Below, piece by piece: positions 13,487-13,770 of a stretch of DNA of 13,770 nucleotides. A program made the translations under genes and the position numbers. Numbering within the stretch: the first letter of the stretch is position 1; the number at the start of each line of letters is the position of its first letter. A model generated the notes under the pieces. That model saw nothing but the letters and a program-made list of their open reading frames with translations, was not told the DNA's origin and ran no database searches. The stretch covers positions 1 to 13,770 of the forward strand of contig JBEINZ010000056.1 of assembly GCA_040377825.1 (NCBI GenBank). Direction: 5' to 3'. The stretch comes from JBEINZ01 sp040377825 (lineage in GTDB: Bacteria > Pseudomonadota > Alphaproteobacteria > Rhizobiales > Ancalomicrobiaceae).

Positions 13487-13770
13487 TCAGTGGCGGGCGC
13501 CCTTCGCGATTTCAATCCCGAGGCGGCGCTCCCAGCCTTCCAGGACGCTGGGTGGGACTATGTCGTCATTATCGAGATCCGAAAGCGAAACGAAGTCATC
13601 CGTCAGCGGGCTGTAAAGGTACCTGACGCCAAGGAGACCTTCCGGAGTCTCCAAATGACCGGGAAGCTTCGCCAGCACACAGCCCATCGATACGAAAAGC
13701 TCGATGATCTTGCCGACAGAAAGCCACGGACCGCCGCTGCGCTGAGCCACAAAATCACGCCTAGTGGGCG
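13487..13770 (-). CDS. Hypothetical protein, possibly cut by the window edge
   Basis: An open frame runs from the right edge to a TGA at 13487-13489. A GTG at 13750 would give 87 residues, but there is no in-frame stop between it and the edge, so the true start may lie outside. The product is soluble-looking with acidic stretches (SDLDNDD), an aromatic GVRYLYSPLTDDFVSL segment, and a PPSVLEGWERRLGIEIAKG tail. I do not recognise a family. Codon use and residue composition look genuinely coding. Between it and the permease (13361-13486) I see no clear promoter or terminator. Confidence 0.55.
   Translation of the reverse strand, partial: PTRRDFVAQRSGGPWLSVGKIIELFVSMGCVLAKLPGHLETPEGLLGVRYLYSPLTDDFVSLSDLDNDDIVPPSVLEGWERRLGIEIAKGARH

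Noticed and set aside
13468..13492. Inverted repeat CACTGA/TCAGTG over the stop of the last gene
   Set aside because: Only 6 bp with a 13-base loop and no T-run; not convincing as a terminator.

Overview
The window is GC-rich and tightly packed. It looks like ordinary chromosome from an alphaproteobacterium, most likely Hyphomicrobiales (Rhizobiales) or a close relative. The main reasons are a class I (archaeal-type) lysyl-tRNA synthetase, an Alph_Pro_TM/TIGR02186 protein coupled to a TauE/SafE permease, DUF952 coupled to class 2 pyrD, and an S24-type XRE regulator of a kind I associate with that group. The genus cannot be fixed from the sequence. No tRNA, rRNA, insertion sequence, phage gene, CRISPR array or plasmid function was recognised.

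Layout. Positions 1-178 hold a perfect heptamer tandem repeat and a strong GC hairpin ahead of lysK (179-1879, +). Convergent to lysK is a minus-strand two-gene operon: an S24-fold regulator (2719-3378) coupled by an ATGA overlap to a membrane-anchored SNase-like protein (1952-2722). Both proteins appear to have lost their classical catalytic residues. A divergent intergenic region (3379-3703) leads to a plus-strand DUF952-pyrD pair (3704-5166), then a TauE/SafE permease and Alph_Pro_TM pair (5364-7063). Both pairs are joined by 4-bp start/stop overlaps.

From 7067 to the right edge every gene is on the minus strand. In transcription order from the right these are: a small hypothetical gene cut by the window edge; a MalG-like sugar ABC permease without its partners; a TPR/SAM-methyltransferase; two small exported glycine-zipper, Tyr/Pro-rich proteins; and the Lhr-type helicase and PdeM phosphoesterase of the ligase-associated DNA damage response set. 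A textbook rho-independent terminator sits directly against the helicase start codon.

Most of the window is housekeeping or conserved alphaproteobacterial genes. I do not see a clear new multi-gene defence or biosynthetic system. The best second looks are the regulator/SNase-like pair with degenerate active sites, the exported glycine-zipper pair with its palindrome-rich upstream region, the terminator abutting the helicase start, and the ligase-set genes found here without ligase or exonuclease.
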